This document shows positions 21,697-32,706 of a DNA stretch of 64,000 nt, piece by piece. The DNA is taken from contig CANNZV010001586.1 in the NCBI GenBank assembly GCA_947561585.1, positions 186,001 through 250,000 of the forward strand. Direction: 5' to 3'. The stretch's first letter is position 1. Each line of letters opens with the position of its first letter. The notes beneath the pieces were generated by a model that saw only the letters and a program-made list of their open reading frames with translations, made no database searches and was not told the DNA's origin. Source of the stretch: Caprella mutica. Taxonomy: Eukaryota; Arthropoda; Malacostraca; Amphipoda; Caprellidae. Position numbers and translations under genes: made by a program.

Positions 21697-24403
21697 GATT
21701 CTAGGTAAATTCCCACGTGGAAAAGTTCCGTCACGAAAAGTTCCACCAGGAAAGTTCCACCGCTGGAAAGTTTCACCACGGAATACTCCACCGCTGGAAG
21801 ATTCCACCGCATAATACTGGATTTCATTTACAGGAAGTATAACATATAACAAAACTGATTTAAAGAAAATTGTGTTTTGGTGGTAACCGGACAAGATTTC
21901 ATCAGTTAATAAGTTAAGAAATTATAATAATAGGTTATTTCAAGTCATGACTTAAGAGATAAGCTAAGGCGAACATACGAAACAATAGACTGATCAAACG
22001 ATTTTTCAAATAAGTTTAAATGTGAATAAATTTAATTTATGATAAAACTTAAATCGTGTAAATTCAACAATAAAGTTCACCTGCCCCAGTGATCAACAAA
22101 TTAGATCCCGTTTGATTTTTCTTCAAATATTACGACATATGTTGAAACTCAAATTAAGGATATTTTTTTACAAGAAATTTATTTTATTTACATATATATT
22201 ATCTATAGCCAAAGTTTTCCAATGTACTAAAGTATATTTCAATTTAAATCAGCCACGATAAAAGGTGAATTAAAAAATTAATTTAACACGTACTGAAATA
22301 AAATGTTTAATTACTATCGATATATTTTAATTTATAATCGAAAAATTACAAAGCTGAAACTATCAGAAACTGTTCAATAATCCATGTTGAAAGTACAAAA
22401 AAAGGTTTAAATATAATTCGCTTCAACTAAATTTTAAACTATAGGGTTAAGCAGGTAAATTGCGGTACATTAAACTTGCTAGCTTCGACCTGAAACCACA
22501 GACACACGAATAAGAATCATAGCTTCAAAACACATAAGATATATAAAATATAAAAAAATGACGCGTATAGAGTTTCTTTTGATATGCAACATCTTAACAT
22601 AAATTCGGTTCAGCAGGATTTAGAGACTAAAGAAATCGACATTAAATACAGGCATGTCATATTATTGCTTAATACTAAAACTTTCAATAATGAATATACC
22701 TAACAAAATATATTTCTGTATCGAATATTAAAATTTGAACTTTAGTTTTTCAGTTGTTAGGCCCCTTTCACAAGAGTCACTCAGTGACCGTCACTGGTGA
22801 CCGACCAGTTGCCTCGTCTGAAAGGCTCGGCAACTAGTGACCGTCACTGCAAACAACCATGCTAAGGAAACCCTCAAGCTGAATAGTTCCTTCATCATTT
22901 GAGGAGTTACTTCTATTGCCTTTACTGCTCAAGAAGGAAGAGACGCTCTCTCGAAAAAGAACCATGCAAACGCACGAGATGTTAATATTAGAGATAGGAC
23001 GATACCAAAATTTCCACCGTTACCGATACCCAGATTTCGACTGATGTCTATATTTTGATTATACAAATGAGTAATATAACTTTTAGTTTTAATTAAAATA
23101 TGAAATTATAGCATTTGATTTGTATGTTAAGAATTAAAAAAAAAACATTATTAAATATTATAAATAATATTCTCTTCGAAACATCAGTTTATTTAATAAT
23201 CATTGAATGGCGCTCGAATAATTCAATAATAATATAATTAATTTCATACTAGGTATTAATAATGATTACAAAATATTGAAATAATGAAAAATAGGATTAC
23301 TGATAAGAAATATATTATTAATTAATTTAAAGTAAATATCGTTATTGCTAATTCATAGTTACTATTAGAATGTATATTGTTTAAATAAATTATCTTCAAG
23401 AAATTAAAAATACTATTGGTATCGATACTTTTTTTACAAATGCCGATATCAGAAAAATTACCGAACCAATTCCGATTTTACGTCCCTCCCACAGTTAACA
23501 TCATGAATGAACAAATATTTACATCATACACTTTGTGATAATTTATGTAGCTATGTGCTGATAATTTTGAATTTTATAATTTCTTCCAAACCACCAATAA
23601 AGAGGAAAGCTATTTGAATACTGCAGGCAGCAGGCTCAGCTCACAAAAAGTTGCGTCACTGAGTGACTCCGTATGAAAGCTAATAATAATATTGTACCCC
23701 ACAGTCGGTGACGGCAACTTTCAGTGACGGTCACTAGTTACCTCACGCGTCACTGCAAAATGCAGTTGCGCAACCGGACAACCGAAGTGACATCGTTTGA
23801 AAGGCTATGTCACCTTTGAGGGTATATGAATAATAAATGAAGGCGGATAACTAGTGACCGTCACCAGTGACGGTGACCGAGTGACTCGTGTGGAAGTTCC
23901 ACCATACCAGCGTCATATTTTGTCACGATTAAACAATTGAATATTTAATTCCTATATAATGGATAAATTAATTGTTTTACATTTAAAAGAAAGATTTGTT
24001 CATTCATAATTATACATCATTTAGACTTAGAAATTCATTTTATAATAAACTGCATATTTATACTGTTAGTTTGTGTATTTTATCAAAATGGTGAAATTTT
24101 TCACATCTTGCATTTAAGGAGATCGTTTGGTGGTTTTGCTAGCTACCAATAATACTCGTCTGAATGAGCTGAGATTTTGACATAAGGTGTAAAATGCTCC
24201 AAATATTTGAAGTTGTTCGTGGAACTTTCCGCAGTGGAATTTTCCTCAGTGGAATTTTCCTCAGTGGAATTTTCTTCAGTGATATTTTCCTCAGTGGAAC
24301 TTTCCTCAGTGGAACTTTCAGCAGTGGAATCTTCCCAGTGGAATTTTCTGCAGTGGAATTTTCTGCAGTGGAATTTTCCTCAGTGGAATCTTCCGCGCAC
24401 TAG
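21697..24403 (-). mobile_element. Foldback-type element with GTGGAATTTTCC arms, copy 1 (inverted relative to 33594-34938)
   Basis: The left end starts GATTCTAGGTAAATTCCCAC, then units such as GGAAAGTTCCACC to about 21800. The right arm (24213-24400) has about 12 units of CAGTGGAATTTTCCT. The interior is the reverse complement of 33690-34850; compare TTGCGGTACATTAAACTTGC (22460) with TTAATGTACCGCAATTTAC at 34198. A separate TIR element (22762-23895) is inserted in this copy only. The right boundary (about 24403) and target duplication are unclear. Confidence 0.8.
22762..23895. mobile_element. TIR element nested in the foldback copy
   Basis: Left end CCCCTTTCACAAGAGTCACT then CAGTGACCGTCACTGGTGAC; right end is the inverse (GTCACCAGTGACGGTGACCG then AGTGACTCGTGTGG). 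GTCACT-type short repeats fill both ends. The homologous element at 33594-34938 lacks it. No transposase is visible. Termini of this form occur in PIF/Harbinger- and hAT-type MITEs; not assigned. Confidence 0.65.
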
Positions 24404-24424
24404 TTGAAGAGCGTATCATTATTA

Positions 24425-24600
24425 TAATTATAGGTTTAACGTCTGTTTCAGAACCAAAGACCATATAGTTGATGAAAAAAGAAAATTAAATACAAGGGAC
24501 TGGAAGAAGCTGTCATAAAGGTGATTTTCTTCATGATCCAAGTCACTAATGAAGCCAACGAGCCTACCTAACACAAAATCTAAGACCTCATTCTGTGTGT
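24425..24600 (+). repeat. Dispersed repeat starting TTTAACGTCTG, copy 3 (partial)
   Basis: Shares GGTTTAACGTCTG, AAATTAAATACAAGGGACTG, AAGAAGCTGTCA and AAAATCTAAGACCTC with the copies at 795 and 8615; the middle is deleted. Confidence 0.55.
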
Positions 24601-24714
24601 TTCAACATTTTTGAGACGTTTCAGTGGCTTTTATTCATAGTTATACTGACAAAAAAAAATGATACACTAAAATGTTCAGGAAAAGTGGATTTTTAATGAT
24701 TAATAACAAGAAAC

Positions 24715-24990
24715 CCATATTATAGAAGGTGCTGGAAGTGGCCTCCATTTTGCTGCGCACAGAGATTTGCCCGCTTCAAAACATTAAGTGAAACACTCTG
24801 AAGGACATTCTCGCGATGTTCTTCTGAAAATCTCTTCACAACATTGATAAGTTCGTCCACTGTGTAGTTGGTTTTGCAGAATACACTTCTTTTTTCTTTC
24901 AATAATAAAAATTCAAAGGATTTAAATCTGGAGAATTCGCTGGCCACGCAATCTCCCACGTTTTCCAGGTAAAATTATTCAAAAGCTCAA
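24715..24990 (-). pseudogene. Mariner transposase C-terminal fragment
   Basis: The minus strand reads WPANSPDLNPLNFYYW (about 24950-24910), then after a frame change VFCKTNYTVDELINVVKRF, ending LKRANLCAQQNGGHFQHLL and a stop. This is the SPDLNP block and the NGGHFxHLL tail common to mariner transposases. It is frameshifted, has no visible ends and is dead. Confidence 0.8.
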
Positions 24991-25904
24991 AACTATTGTT
25001 TTCTACTTAAAAGATAAAATGATTTATTAAAAGTGAAAAAATAACCTTCAGAAAATAATGACAATAGTTTAAAGCTTTTGTATGATTTGTGTCGGAAAAA
25101 CTAATTTGTGCAAGTACAACTTACCTTTTTACACCTGTTTTCAAAACAACGCTGAGAGAAGAAAAATACAACCCATTTAACGTCATTTGCAAGAGTGATC
25201 AGATACACTTCTTCGAATATAATTCAATAAAAAAGTCTTGATTTATTCGAAAGTTATTAGCAGTTGAATTTGGGAGTTTTTATGATCTATTCCATAGTGT
25301 CACGTTATATTTTTTCGAATTAGAAGAACTGAAAATGAATTAAGAATCTATCTGTGGATAAGCTTACTAATTAAAGAGGATAGTTTACGTATAGCAAAAA
25401 ATAGCTAATATTCCAGTTGCGATTGTGTCTCAAAATGTGCATGATGATAAATGATAAAACACTAAATAGAACAAAACATGTTGCATTAGTTTCATTTATA
25501 TTTATATGTACGTAAATGATACAATTTTTTTTTAATATCTTGATTGAATTTTTTTTTTCTTTTGTGGTCCATACTGAATAGAAGACTAGTTATTATAAAG
25601 ATATTTTAGTACATTTTAGTGCAGTTGTGTGAGAACATTACTGAATGGCAAACTAGTAGAGTAGAGAACCTTTAGATGATTTAAAGTCTAAAGAGAACAA
25701 TTTAAAACATTGAAGAATTAATTGCGTATTCGGCACACTCATACCTACCGACAGAAGAATCCACTTAGATCGTATAATGTATAACTTGTCAAAATGAGAT
25801 GTACTCATTGTAAATAATTCTTTTATATTTAATTATGATCAATATTAAATTCAGTACCCATGAATTATTTCATTTAAAAAATAAATCAGTATGAAATATA
25901 TATA
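24991..25904. other. No gene seen
   Basis: AT-rich; no repeats or ORFs with family features. Confidence 0.4.
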
Positions 25905-26075
25905 CGGTGGCAATTTTCCTCAGTCGCAATTTTCCGGGCGACAATCTTCCCACAGTAGCAGTTTTTCCACAGTGGCAATTTTCCCAGTGACAATATTCCC
26001 ACAGTGGCAATTTTCCAACAATGGCAATTTTCTCAGTGACAATCTTCCCACAGTGGCAATTTTTCGCGCACGCCT
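25905..26075 (+). repeat. One-armed CAGTGGCAATTTTCC array
   Basis: About ten units of GGCAATTTTCC(CA)CAGT (for example 25909, 25974, 25999, 26022, 26054), ending TTTTTCGCGCACG, like the CTTCCGCGCAC end of the array at 24400. No inverted partner arm was found, so this may be a solo arm left by deletion. Confidence 0.65.
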
Positions 26076-27146
26076 TTTCAATTACTACGCAAAGGAGGAG
26101 CTTATGGTGCTCATCCTATGCAATGATGTCAAATCTCAAAATATTGACTGAAAACTCCACTGTTTTTGTTTCTAATATTTAACTTTAAAGTGTACTCGTT
26201 ATTTTTTTCCGCGATAATACCTGTGACACCCGATCGGGTTTCACATGTAAATCATTTATAGAGTTTTCTTTTTGTACTAATTCGATTCTCACTTAATTGA
26301 CCATATTTCAACTGTGCATTATCGAAATTGCATGTATAGTTCAAATTAAATAGAAGAATTAAACTGTTCTTATAGCGTGTTTATAACCAAATAATGTTTC
26401 AAAAAGTAACAGGTAATTTTCCGTCTGCCAGTCATAATTTGACAAGGGTTTCGTTTCGTCTTCTAATTCATCTCAGTAATTAAAATCTCATTTTATTATA
26501 AAATTTAATAATAACTGATAAGTTAGTGTGTAGGAAGAATTATTTTGATAGCACTTTAAAAAAAATTAAACTCTTAGACCTTGCATGAAATGCATTTCCT
26601 AGCAATATTTTGATATGCTTCTATATGAAGGTTGGTGTTCCAAATCTAGCCCAAGTTGTCGTACTAGTCTCTATTCGTTTAACCTTTATAGTCCTACCAA
26701 CCTGTAGCGTTGTACAATTATTTATAGTCTACGAAGTGCAACTATCATGCAACTATCAAGTGCAAGGACAATCGAGTTTCTTTGTACGAAACATCATCAT
26801 AACAACACATGAAAATCCAAAATTAGGAGTTAAGCCATTTAAATAACTGATTAAATATATAAAAATTATCATAGAATGACAATAACTAAATGGATGGGTA
26901 TATTTTTATTCCGTAATTAAACTACATTTGATTCTAAAGTGTTGCTGTGATGACGTCACGTACACAAAAAAAACGCTGATTGTCAGTACTGCGTTAAATT
27001 TGTTAACAGGTTTACTACGAAGCGTAGCAAGTTAGGAACTGTTATGTAATTTATTTCTAGTTTATTTTTGGCATGGTGAGAGGATGTTGTATGATAAAGA
27101 TCACTTTCAATGTGACTCTACGGCTCTAAGCTAAAGGTGCCAATTG
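26076..27146. other. No gene seen
   Basis: AT-rich. An open frame at 26610-26846 has no family features or splice context and I do not call it. Confidence 0.4.
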
Positions 27147-27662
27147 CACAGAGAAAAAAGTTTACACAAATTTAATGGGTCAACAATTTATGCTTTGAAT
27201 CAATTTATTACGTGAGTTAGTTGGACTTTATTCATGTTTTCACGTGTGTCAAAACAACTATGACGTGTGTGTCACCAAACATAGTTAATTCAAATCATTT
27301 TATGGATTGAATCAACTTACTATGAGAGTTAGAGTTACATTTTAGGAGTTCGAACATATGTTAAAACAACTAGGACATAGTGTGTTGAAGTAACTCACAA
27401 AGATTGTTAATCCAATGTATCTGGTGTATGAATTAACTTACTATGATAGTTGACGCTACTTTTTTTTTGAAGTATAGATGCAAGTTAAATAAACTATGAC
27501 ATAGTGTGATATAGTAATTCACAAAGACTGTTAATCCAATGTATTCTGCAGTGTATGAATTAACTTACTATAAGAGTTGGCGCTACTTTTTTGTAAGTTT
27601 AGACGTGAGTTAAAACAATTGTGACATAGTGTGATAAAGTAGGTAACCCACAAAGACTGTTA

Positions 27663-28293
27663 AGGGCCCCATACACGACACCAATTTCCAACTCCAACCC
27701 CGATCTACAGCCAGATCGTGGTTGGGGTTGGAGTTGGCGGTGTGCCCACACACGTTCCAATCGATTTGTCCAATCTTTCTCAGTTGAATCGCTTATCTGT
27801 GCTGTGAACAATGTCTGACCTCGACTCTGATGACCTGGCGAATGTTGCATTGTTATTAGAGGCAGATAGAAAACGTAAAAAACGATCTAAGTGGTGCAAG
27901 TCGTGGCTTCAAAAGAGGGATAAGTTATCCCATAATGTTTTGCTGGAAGAACTGAGGTCAGAACCAAAGGATTACTTGAATTATTTAAGAATGGATGAAC
28001 CCACTTTCCTAGAACTTTTGTCCTTGGTCACACCAATCATTGTAAAACAAGATACTGAAAAGCACAACTGAAAATATTTGGTCGTTTCTGCCCATATACC
28101 ACTTCAACCCCAATCCCGACTTTAAGCTCCGCCCATAAAATATCAGAAAATTCTGATCAACTCCAACTCCAACCACGATCTGCAAATCGTGATTGGATCG
28201 GGGTTGGTGGAGCCCATACACGGGCCAATCTGGTCGCGGTTGGAGTTGTAGATCGCTGTTGGAGTTGGAAATCGGTGTCGTGTATGGGGCCCT
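27663..28293 (+). mobile_element. Non-autonomous PIF/Harbinger element with TTA target duplication
   Basis: Perfect terminal inverted repeats AGGGCCCCATACACGACACC at both ends, with TTA at each side (27660-27662, 28294-28296). A 3-bp TTA/TAA duplication and a GGGCCC terminus are hallmarks of PIF/Harbinger. Further inverted GGAGTTGG/CCAACTCC subrepeats line both ends. It keeps a fragment of the transposase (27811-28071). It sits inside the 120-bp tandem repeat, whose unit reads through across the site. Confidence 0.93.
27811..28071 (+). pseudogene. PIF/Harbinger transposase N-terminal fragment
   Basis: 86-aa open frame, MSDLDSDDLANVALLLEAD onwards, with the basic KRKKRSKWCKSW segment and the block RMDEPTFLELLSLVTPII. 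These match the N-terminal region of Harbinger-type nucleases (the part before the DDE domain). It stops after EKHN, so the catalytic domain is missing; this is a deletion derivative. Confidence 0.8.
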
Positions 28294-28848
28294 TTAATCC
28301 TATGTATCTGGTGTATAAATTAACTTACTATGAGAGTTGGTGCTACTTATTTTAAGTCTAGGTGCGAGTTAAATCAAATGAGTATGTGGCAACTTATGTT
28401 TTTCTGAAAGCCAATTAATCGGTTGACACTTTACAGTTCAAATCTTGTTTCAAGTGTGTTACGTGTTGAATGTGAACGCTCTTCAATACCATTTTAGTTC
28501 AAGAGCAAACAATAGCGTTATATGCACTAAATAGTATTATCGCTGCCGATGGATTATTAATTATTAATTAATTCCATTAATACATAGATAAAAGTCTGCC
28601 TAAATATTTTAAGTTTTGGGGATTGATAGTCTGGCGGCTAGGTAGTTATTTGAAGAGCTGATTTTCAGTATATAACTTTTCATAATAATAAATTTTGATT
28701 ACTGCCTTCCAGTTTGTAAACTGATATCCAAACTGATTTCCTAGATTATTATATGTTAACTTATTTAAGCATCATACATACCTAGCTGTTTTTTTCAGTG
28801 TCAATACCTTCTACATAGGATAGGCAATTACTGCGCTGTCCTCAGATA

Positions 28849-28976
28849 GGGTAAGTTCCAAGTTATCAGGCGATTCCACATTTTCGGTCACGTATGAAAT
28901 ATAGTATCATTTATTTTATATAGTTTTTCTTAGGCAACTGAAAATGTGGAACTGTCCGATATTTCGGAACTTATCC
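28849..28976. mobile_element. 128-bp hairpin MITE with TA duplication
   Basis: GGGTAAGTTCCAAGTTATC at the left and GATATTTCGGAACTTATCC at the right are inverted, and ATTCCACATTTTC / GAAAATGTGGAA pair further in. TA flanks both ends (28847-28848, 28977-28978). Confidence 0.7.
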
Positions 28977-29272
28977 TAGTATCTTAAGTAAAGTGGTCTA
29001 ATAATCTATATATTTTAAAACTAGTTAGTCTACCTATAGGTAGGGTTACACAAGTAAATTCGGTTCTTTAGTTTATGAATTGTGGCCCTATTAAGAGAGT
29101 CTCAAAATCATTATGAAATTAGTTTAGCTATATATTGAATTGCTGAATATCATCATAAGCTCAATTTATGATAGGTTCTATTTATTTCACGAGTGCCTTG
29201 AAGCCATGATGGTTTTAATATTTCTGAGATAAGAGACCGCAGTTAGTAAAAGAGCCCCAATTTACCTATATA

Positions 29273-30579
29273 CAGGGTGATCAGACCAGGTGTAGTCAAA
29301 TTTTAATGTTTAATTTTAAAACCTTTAAAACGTGAAAATTATTCATCTATTTACACTATTGGATAGCTCATTATATGCACTAACTGTTATAAATTACTTG
29401 CAGAGGTATTTCTAAATATTAATTCAGTTATGAGCTCTATAGCGTCGACAACTCAGGAACTGTTTGAATCAGGACAGTCCCCGGGTCAAATATGCAAGCT
29501 TTTGAAGGGTCGTGCGAGTAGATCTGGAGTTTACAAGGCTCTGAAGCGTTTCAGAGAGACAGGTTCGATCCTCCCAAAGGTTAGGAGTACTCCAGATCGC
29601 AAGGTTAGGACCACTAAGCTCATCAAAAACACCCGGGGTAAAATCAGGAGGAATCCTGAAAGAAGCGTCAGGAAATTGGCATCAGCGTCTGGTGTGAGCC
29701 ATTGAACGATGTAGAAAGTGCTCACAAGTGATCTGAACCTTTCTCCATTCAAAAAGACAAAAGCTCAGCTACTGTCAGAGGCCACAAAAACCAAACGGCT
29801 GCAAAGAGCAAAGCTTCTTCTGGAAAAGCTGAGCGACGGCACGCAACCTCCGGTCTTGTGGGCTGATGAGAAGTTATTCACGGTCCAAGCCGTCCACAAT
29901 CATCAGGACGACCGGATTTTTTGCAGCGAATAAGCGCGATATTCCTCTGAACGACAGGCTGGTGTTTAGGAGACAAAAACCAGCTTCTGTCATGGTCTTG
30001 GCCGGGGTAACCTCATCTGGAAAGAAGAGTCCTCTTTTCTTCATTGAAGAGGGTGTAAAGGTGAACCAGCACGTTTATTTGAAGTTGTTGGAGGATCAGT
30101 TGGTGCCTTGGGTGGACACAACGTTCGGTAGAACAGGTGTTACCCTCCAGTAGGACGGAGCCACGTCCCACACGGCTAATCGCGTTCAAGAATGGTGCAA
30201 GAAGAATATGGCTGGGTTCTGGTCGAAGGAGTTATGGCCTCCTTTCTCTCCTGATCTGAACCCTATGGACTTTTCCATCTGGAGTATTTTGGAGAGTAAA
30301 GCCTGCTTTTCTAATCACTCAAATGTGAACGCTCTGAAGCAAAAATTGACGACTTGTTGGGACGAAATTCCAGAAGAAACCATCCGTGCCGCGTGTAGTC
30401 AAGTTCCTGACAGGTTGAGGCATTTGGTGAAGGCTAAGGGAGGATATATTGAAAACTAACTATGGAATTTTTTTCTTAGATGTATAATGATTTTTTCTGT
30501 TTAGTTATTTTTCTTTTTTCTGTTATTTATAAGGAGATATTTCAATAAATATTTGTCTACACCTGGTCTGATCACCCTG
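29273..30579 (+). mobile_element. mariner-type (DD37D) element, complete ends, dead transposase
   Basis: TIRs CAGGGTGATCAGACCAGGTG and the inverse (CACCTGGTCTGATCACCCTG); TA on both sides (29271-29272, 30580-30581). 1307 bp. Encodes the broken transposase at 29430-30459. Confidence 0.93.
29430..30459 (+). pseudogene. DD37D mariner transposase, broken
   Basis: Begins MSSIASTTQELFESGQSPGQ with a helix-turn-helix N-terminus. Catalytic blocks are recognisable: WADEKLFTV (first Asp), QxDGATSHTA (second Asp), SPDLNPMDFSIW (third Asp, 37 residues after the second). It is inactivated by TGA after GVSH (about 29704), a frame change near 29925 and TAG just before DGATSHTA (about 30150). It ends VKAKGGYIEN and TAA. 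Related to, but different from, the intact transposase at 44211. Confidence 0.9.
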
Positions 30580-30592
30580 TACTTGACCCCAG

Positions 30593-31285
30593 TTTTCTAT
30601 GACCGGGAGAACTCCATCCAGGGAGGTAGTAGGAGGAGAACACTGTCCAGGGAATTTAGTAGGGAAAACTCCAACCAGAGGTGAGCCTTTTGATATATTA
30701 TACTTTTTTGGAATTTAATTAAAGTCTAAATTAAAAGTGTATAATGAACAAAATTATGAGGATTAGCAAGGAAAATCCATTGCATTTATTAGAGCTAAAT
30801 TTATACTTCATCTGAAGATTTATAATTAGTTTAACATTTTATATATATATAATTTACCTATATGAAACAATTCTCAGTTAATAATTCTCTTCATTTCTTT
30901 ATTAATATGGTTTTCTATATTTTCTGAATCTACTTTCAGATCTTTATGAAGAATTGATGAAGTAGATCAACGTCATCAACCAACGGAGTCTTCTTCAATT
31001 CCTTTGAATGATTCAGGAACAATTATGCTAGGTCAAAGTAAGTATTTGAAAATATTAGATGATTTTTAAATGTGTATTTTTCAATATAATTAGCTCTTAC
31101 TTTTTCATATGCTTTTAGGGATTCCAGACATGAAAAGAATATCGAAGCTGCCGCTATCTCATCACAAAAGGAAAAAGAGTAAGTGATGTAATTGATAATG
31201 TATATAAACGATACTATGAACTTCTATTCAATATATATATATATTAATATACGAATCTCTTATTTCAGAAATTGGCAACCTATAG
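30593..31285 (+). pseudogene. Exon-like blocks, possibly captured from a host gene
   Basis: Four blocks have good splice borders: 30593-30680 (reads FYDRENSIQGGSRRRTLSR), 30940 or 30952-31037 (RIDEVDQRHQPTESSSIPL), 31119-31178 and 31269 onward. The first three join in one frame if the acceptor at 30952 is used. With the stronger TTTCAG acceptor (30940) an in-frame TGA appears. The frame ends at TAG 31283-31285, while another frame of the last two blocks stays open to 31329 (NWQPIVVTDSDENSN). Serine/arginine-rich and low-complexity; no family recognised. It could be a decayed transposon gene or a captured 3' gene end. Confidence 0.35.
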
Positions 31286-31924
31286 TCGTGACAGACAGTG
31301 ACGAGAATTCAAATTGTACTTCTAAATAATAAATCTAAAACTTAAATGTTTATATTTCGTTTTCAATTTGACCTTGGTAATTCTATTAGTATATTTCTAC
31401 ATCAGTGCCTATGAGTAAGATGAATTGCACTAAAATATGGTTTAGAAGATAAAGGCTTTATTATTATTCATTAAGTTATAGTATAATTGCAGCATATCAA
31501 AGATTTATTCTACCAACTTTTGTAATCTAGCCTTGTTAATTAATTCATCTAGCCTACCTACTTATCACTACGTAAAGTTATTTACGTCATCTAACTACTT
31601 ATTTATAAACTGACCTGATGAAGTTACTTATTCAATCTAATCTATTAATTTACAACTAATAACCATATATCAATTCATCGGATCGAAAACATTTCAAAAA
31701 GCAAGGATAGGTTTAGGTGATCAATTATTTTTTAAAATCAAAATAGTATGCATATCACAGAAGCAAAAGTAGAAAATAAATGAACATGTTAGATTTGGTC
31801 CTAGAAAATAAATAATCTAATCTAATTGATACTGGGAGCTAACTCGAGATTATTATTTAATAGAGTAAATATAGTGACTGAAAAAGTCTGGCTACTGCTA
31901 ACCGGACCGATATTTCAAGCTACA

Positions 31925-32240
31925 CTAATAGTTGATATACATTTACTTAGTTTACTAGTAGTTGATATAACCACCACGAGATGTTGATATATCCTACATG
32001 AGAAGTTGATATAACCAACACGAGTAGTTGGTATAACCTACACGAATAGTTGGTATAACCTACACAAGCAGTTGGTATAACCTACACGAATAGTTGGTAT
32101 AACCTACACTAGTAGTTGGTATAACACATAGGAGTGATTGCAGAAACATACACAAGTAGTTGATTTAACCTTGTTCTGTAGTTGTTTTAACCATTACATT
32201 TAATTGGATAGTTGTTGTGACCATCGTGAATTAAAAATGA
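31925..32240. repeat. 22-bp tandem repeat AGTTGGTATAACCTACACGA
   Basis: About ten diverged copies. The best preserved are at 32020-32130, with variants GTTGATATAACC and GTTGTTTTAACC. Forms the right arm of the composite element. Confidence 0.85.
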
Positions 32241-32509
32241 TCAACTCACATATGTGTTGTTTTAACCAACGTCAATTTAACTCATATTAAATAGTACCTG
32301 CAACTCACCACGTAGGTAGGCGCACAGATAAACCATAAAATTTGGTCAAAACAAATCAAATATGATTTGATTCAACTAATCCTTTCTCTGTGTGTAGTTA
32401 CCTGACATCAAATTCCTGTGGTACCATTAGATGTGAATGCTGTGCCTTTCTTATAACAATAATTGTTATTTAATATATTAAGAATTAAGATACATCATAT
32501 AATTTAGCG

Positions 32510-32640
32510 GATACTTCCTGTTTGGGGCATACCACCAAATTCAATTTTATTTATATGTCCAAAGGATCTGAAAATTATAACTGTTTATTATATAGAAACT
32601 AATACTTTTGAGCTATGAGGGTTTGATGTTAATAGAATTT
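32510..32640 (+). repeat. Dispersed repeat, ATATGTCCAAAGGATCTG type
   Basis: Similar to 41998-42135 (shared AATTTTATTTATATGTCCA / AATTTTTTTGTCCATATAGAATC, GAAACTAATACTTTTGAG, ATGAGGGTTT). Class unknown. Confidence 0.45.
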
Positions 32641-32706
32641 AGACTTCATGAGTTAATAAGTTCATTTTCAGAGACAAAAAGACTTTTTGTGAATAACTTT
32701 AGAAAG

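Larger units (their letters stand above)
27200..28400. repeat. Tandem repeat of 115-126-bp units, split by the Harbinger MITE
   Basis: Five diverged units recognised by AATTAACTTACTATGAGAGTT at about 27198, 27313, 27431, 27556 and 28316. The last two are spaced normally once the 634-bp MITE and its TSD are removed. CATAGTGTG and CAAAGACTGTTAATCC are other landmarks. Confidence 0.75.
27147..32392. mobile_element. Composite TIR element (CACAGAGAAA ends), about 5.2 kb, with nested insertions
   Basis: Left end CACAGAGAAAAAAG and right end CTTTCTCTGTG are inverted. Each is followed inward by loosely related material (AATCAAAT/ACAAATTT, AAAACAACTATGACG / its inverse) and then by tandem repeats: about 120-bp units at the left, 22-bp units at the right. 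Inside are a PIF/Harbinger MITE (27663), a hairpin MITE (28849), a mariner (29273) and exon-like blocks (30593-31285). No target duplication is evident, so this could be an old or rearranged element. Superfamily unknown. Confidence 0.5.

Noticed and set aside
21697..21705. A 9-bp target duplication for the first GTGGAATTTTCC element
   Set aside because: The left flank ATCCCATTA has only a gapped match (ATCATTA) near 24416; not accepted as a TSD.
26610..26846. 78-aa ORF, hydrophobic
   Set aside because: No signal-peptide start context, splice sites or recognisable family; AT-rich chance ORF.
27139..32400. Target-site duplication for the CACAGAG composite element
   Set aside because: No matching direct repeat found on the two sides, so the boundaries are reported as uncertain.
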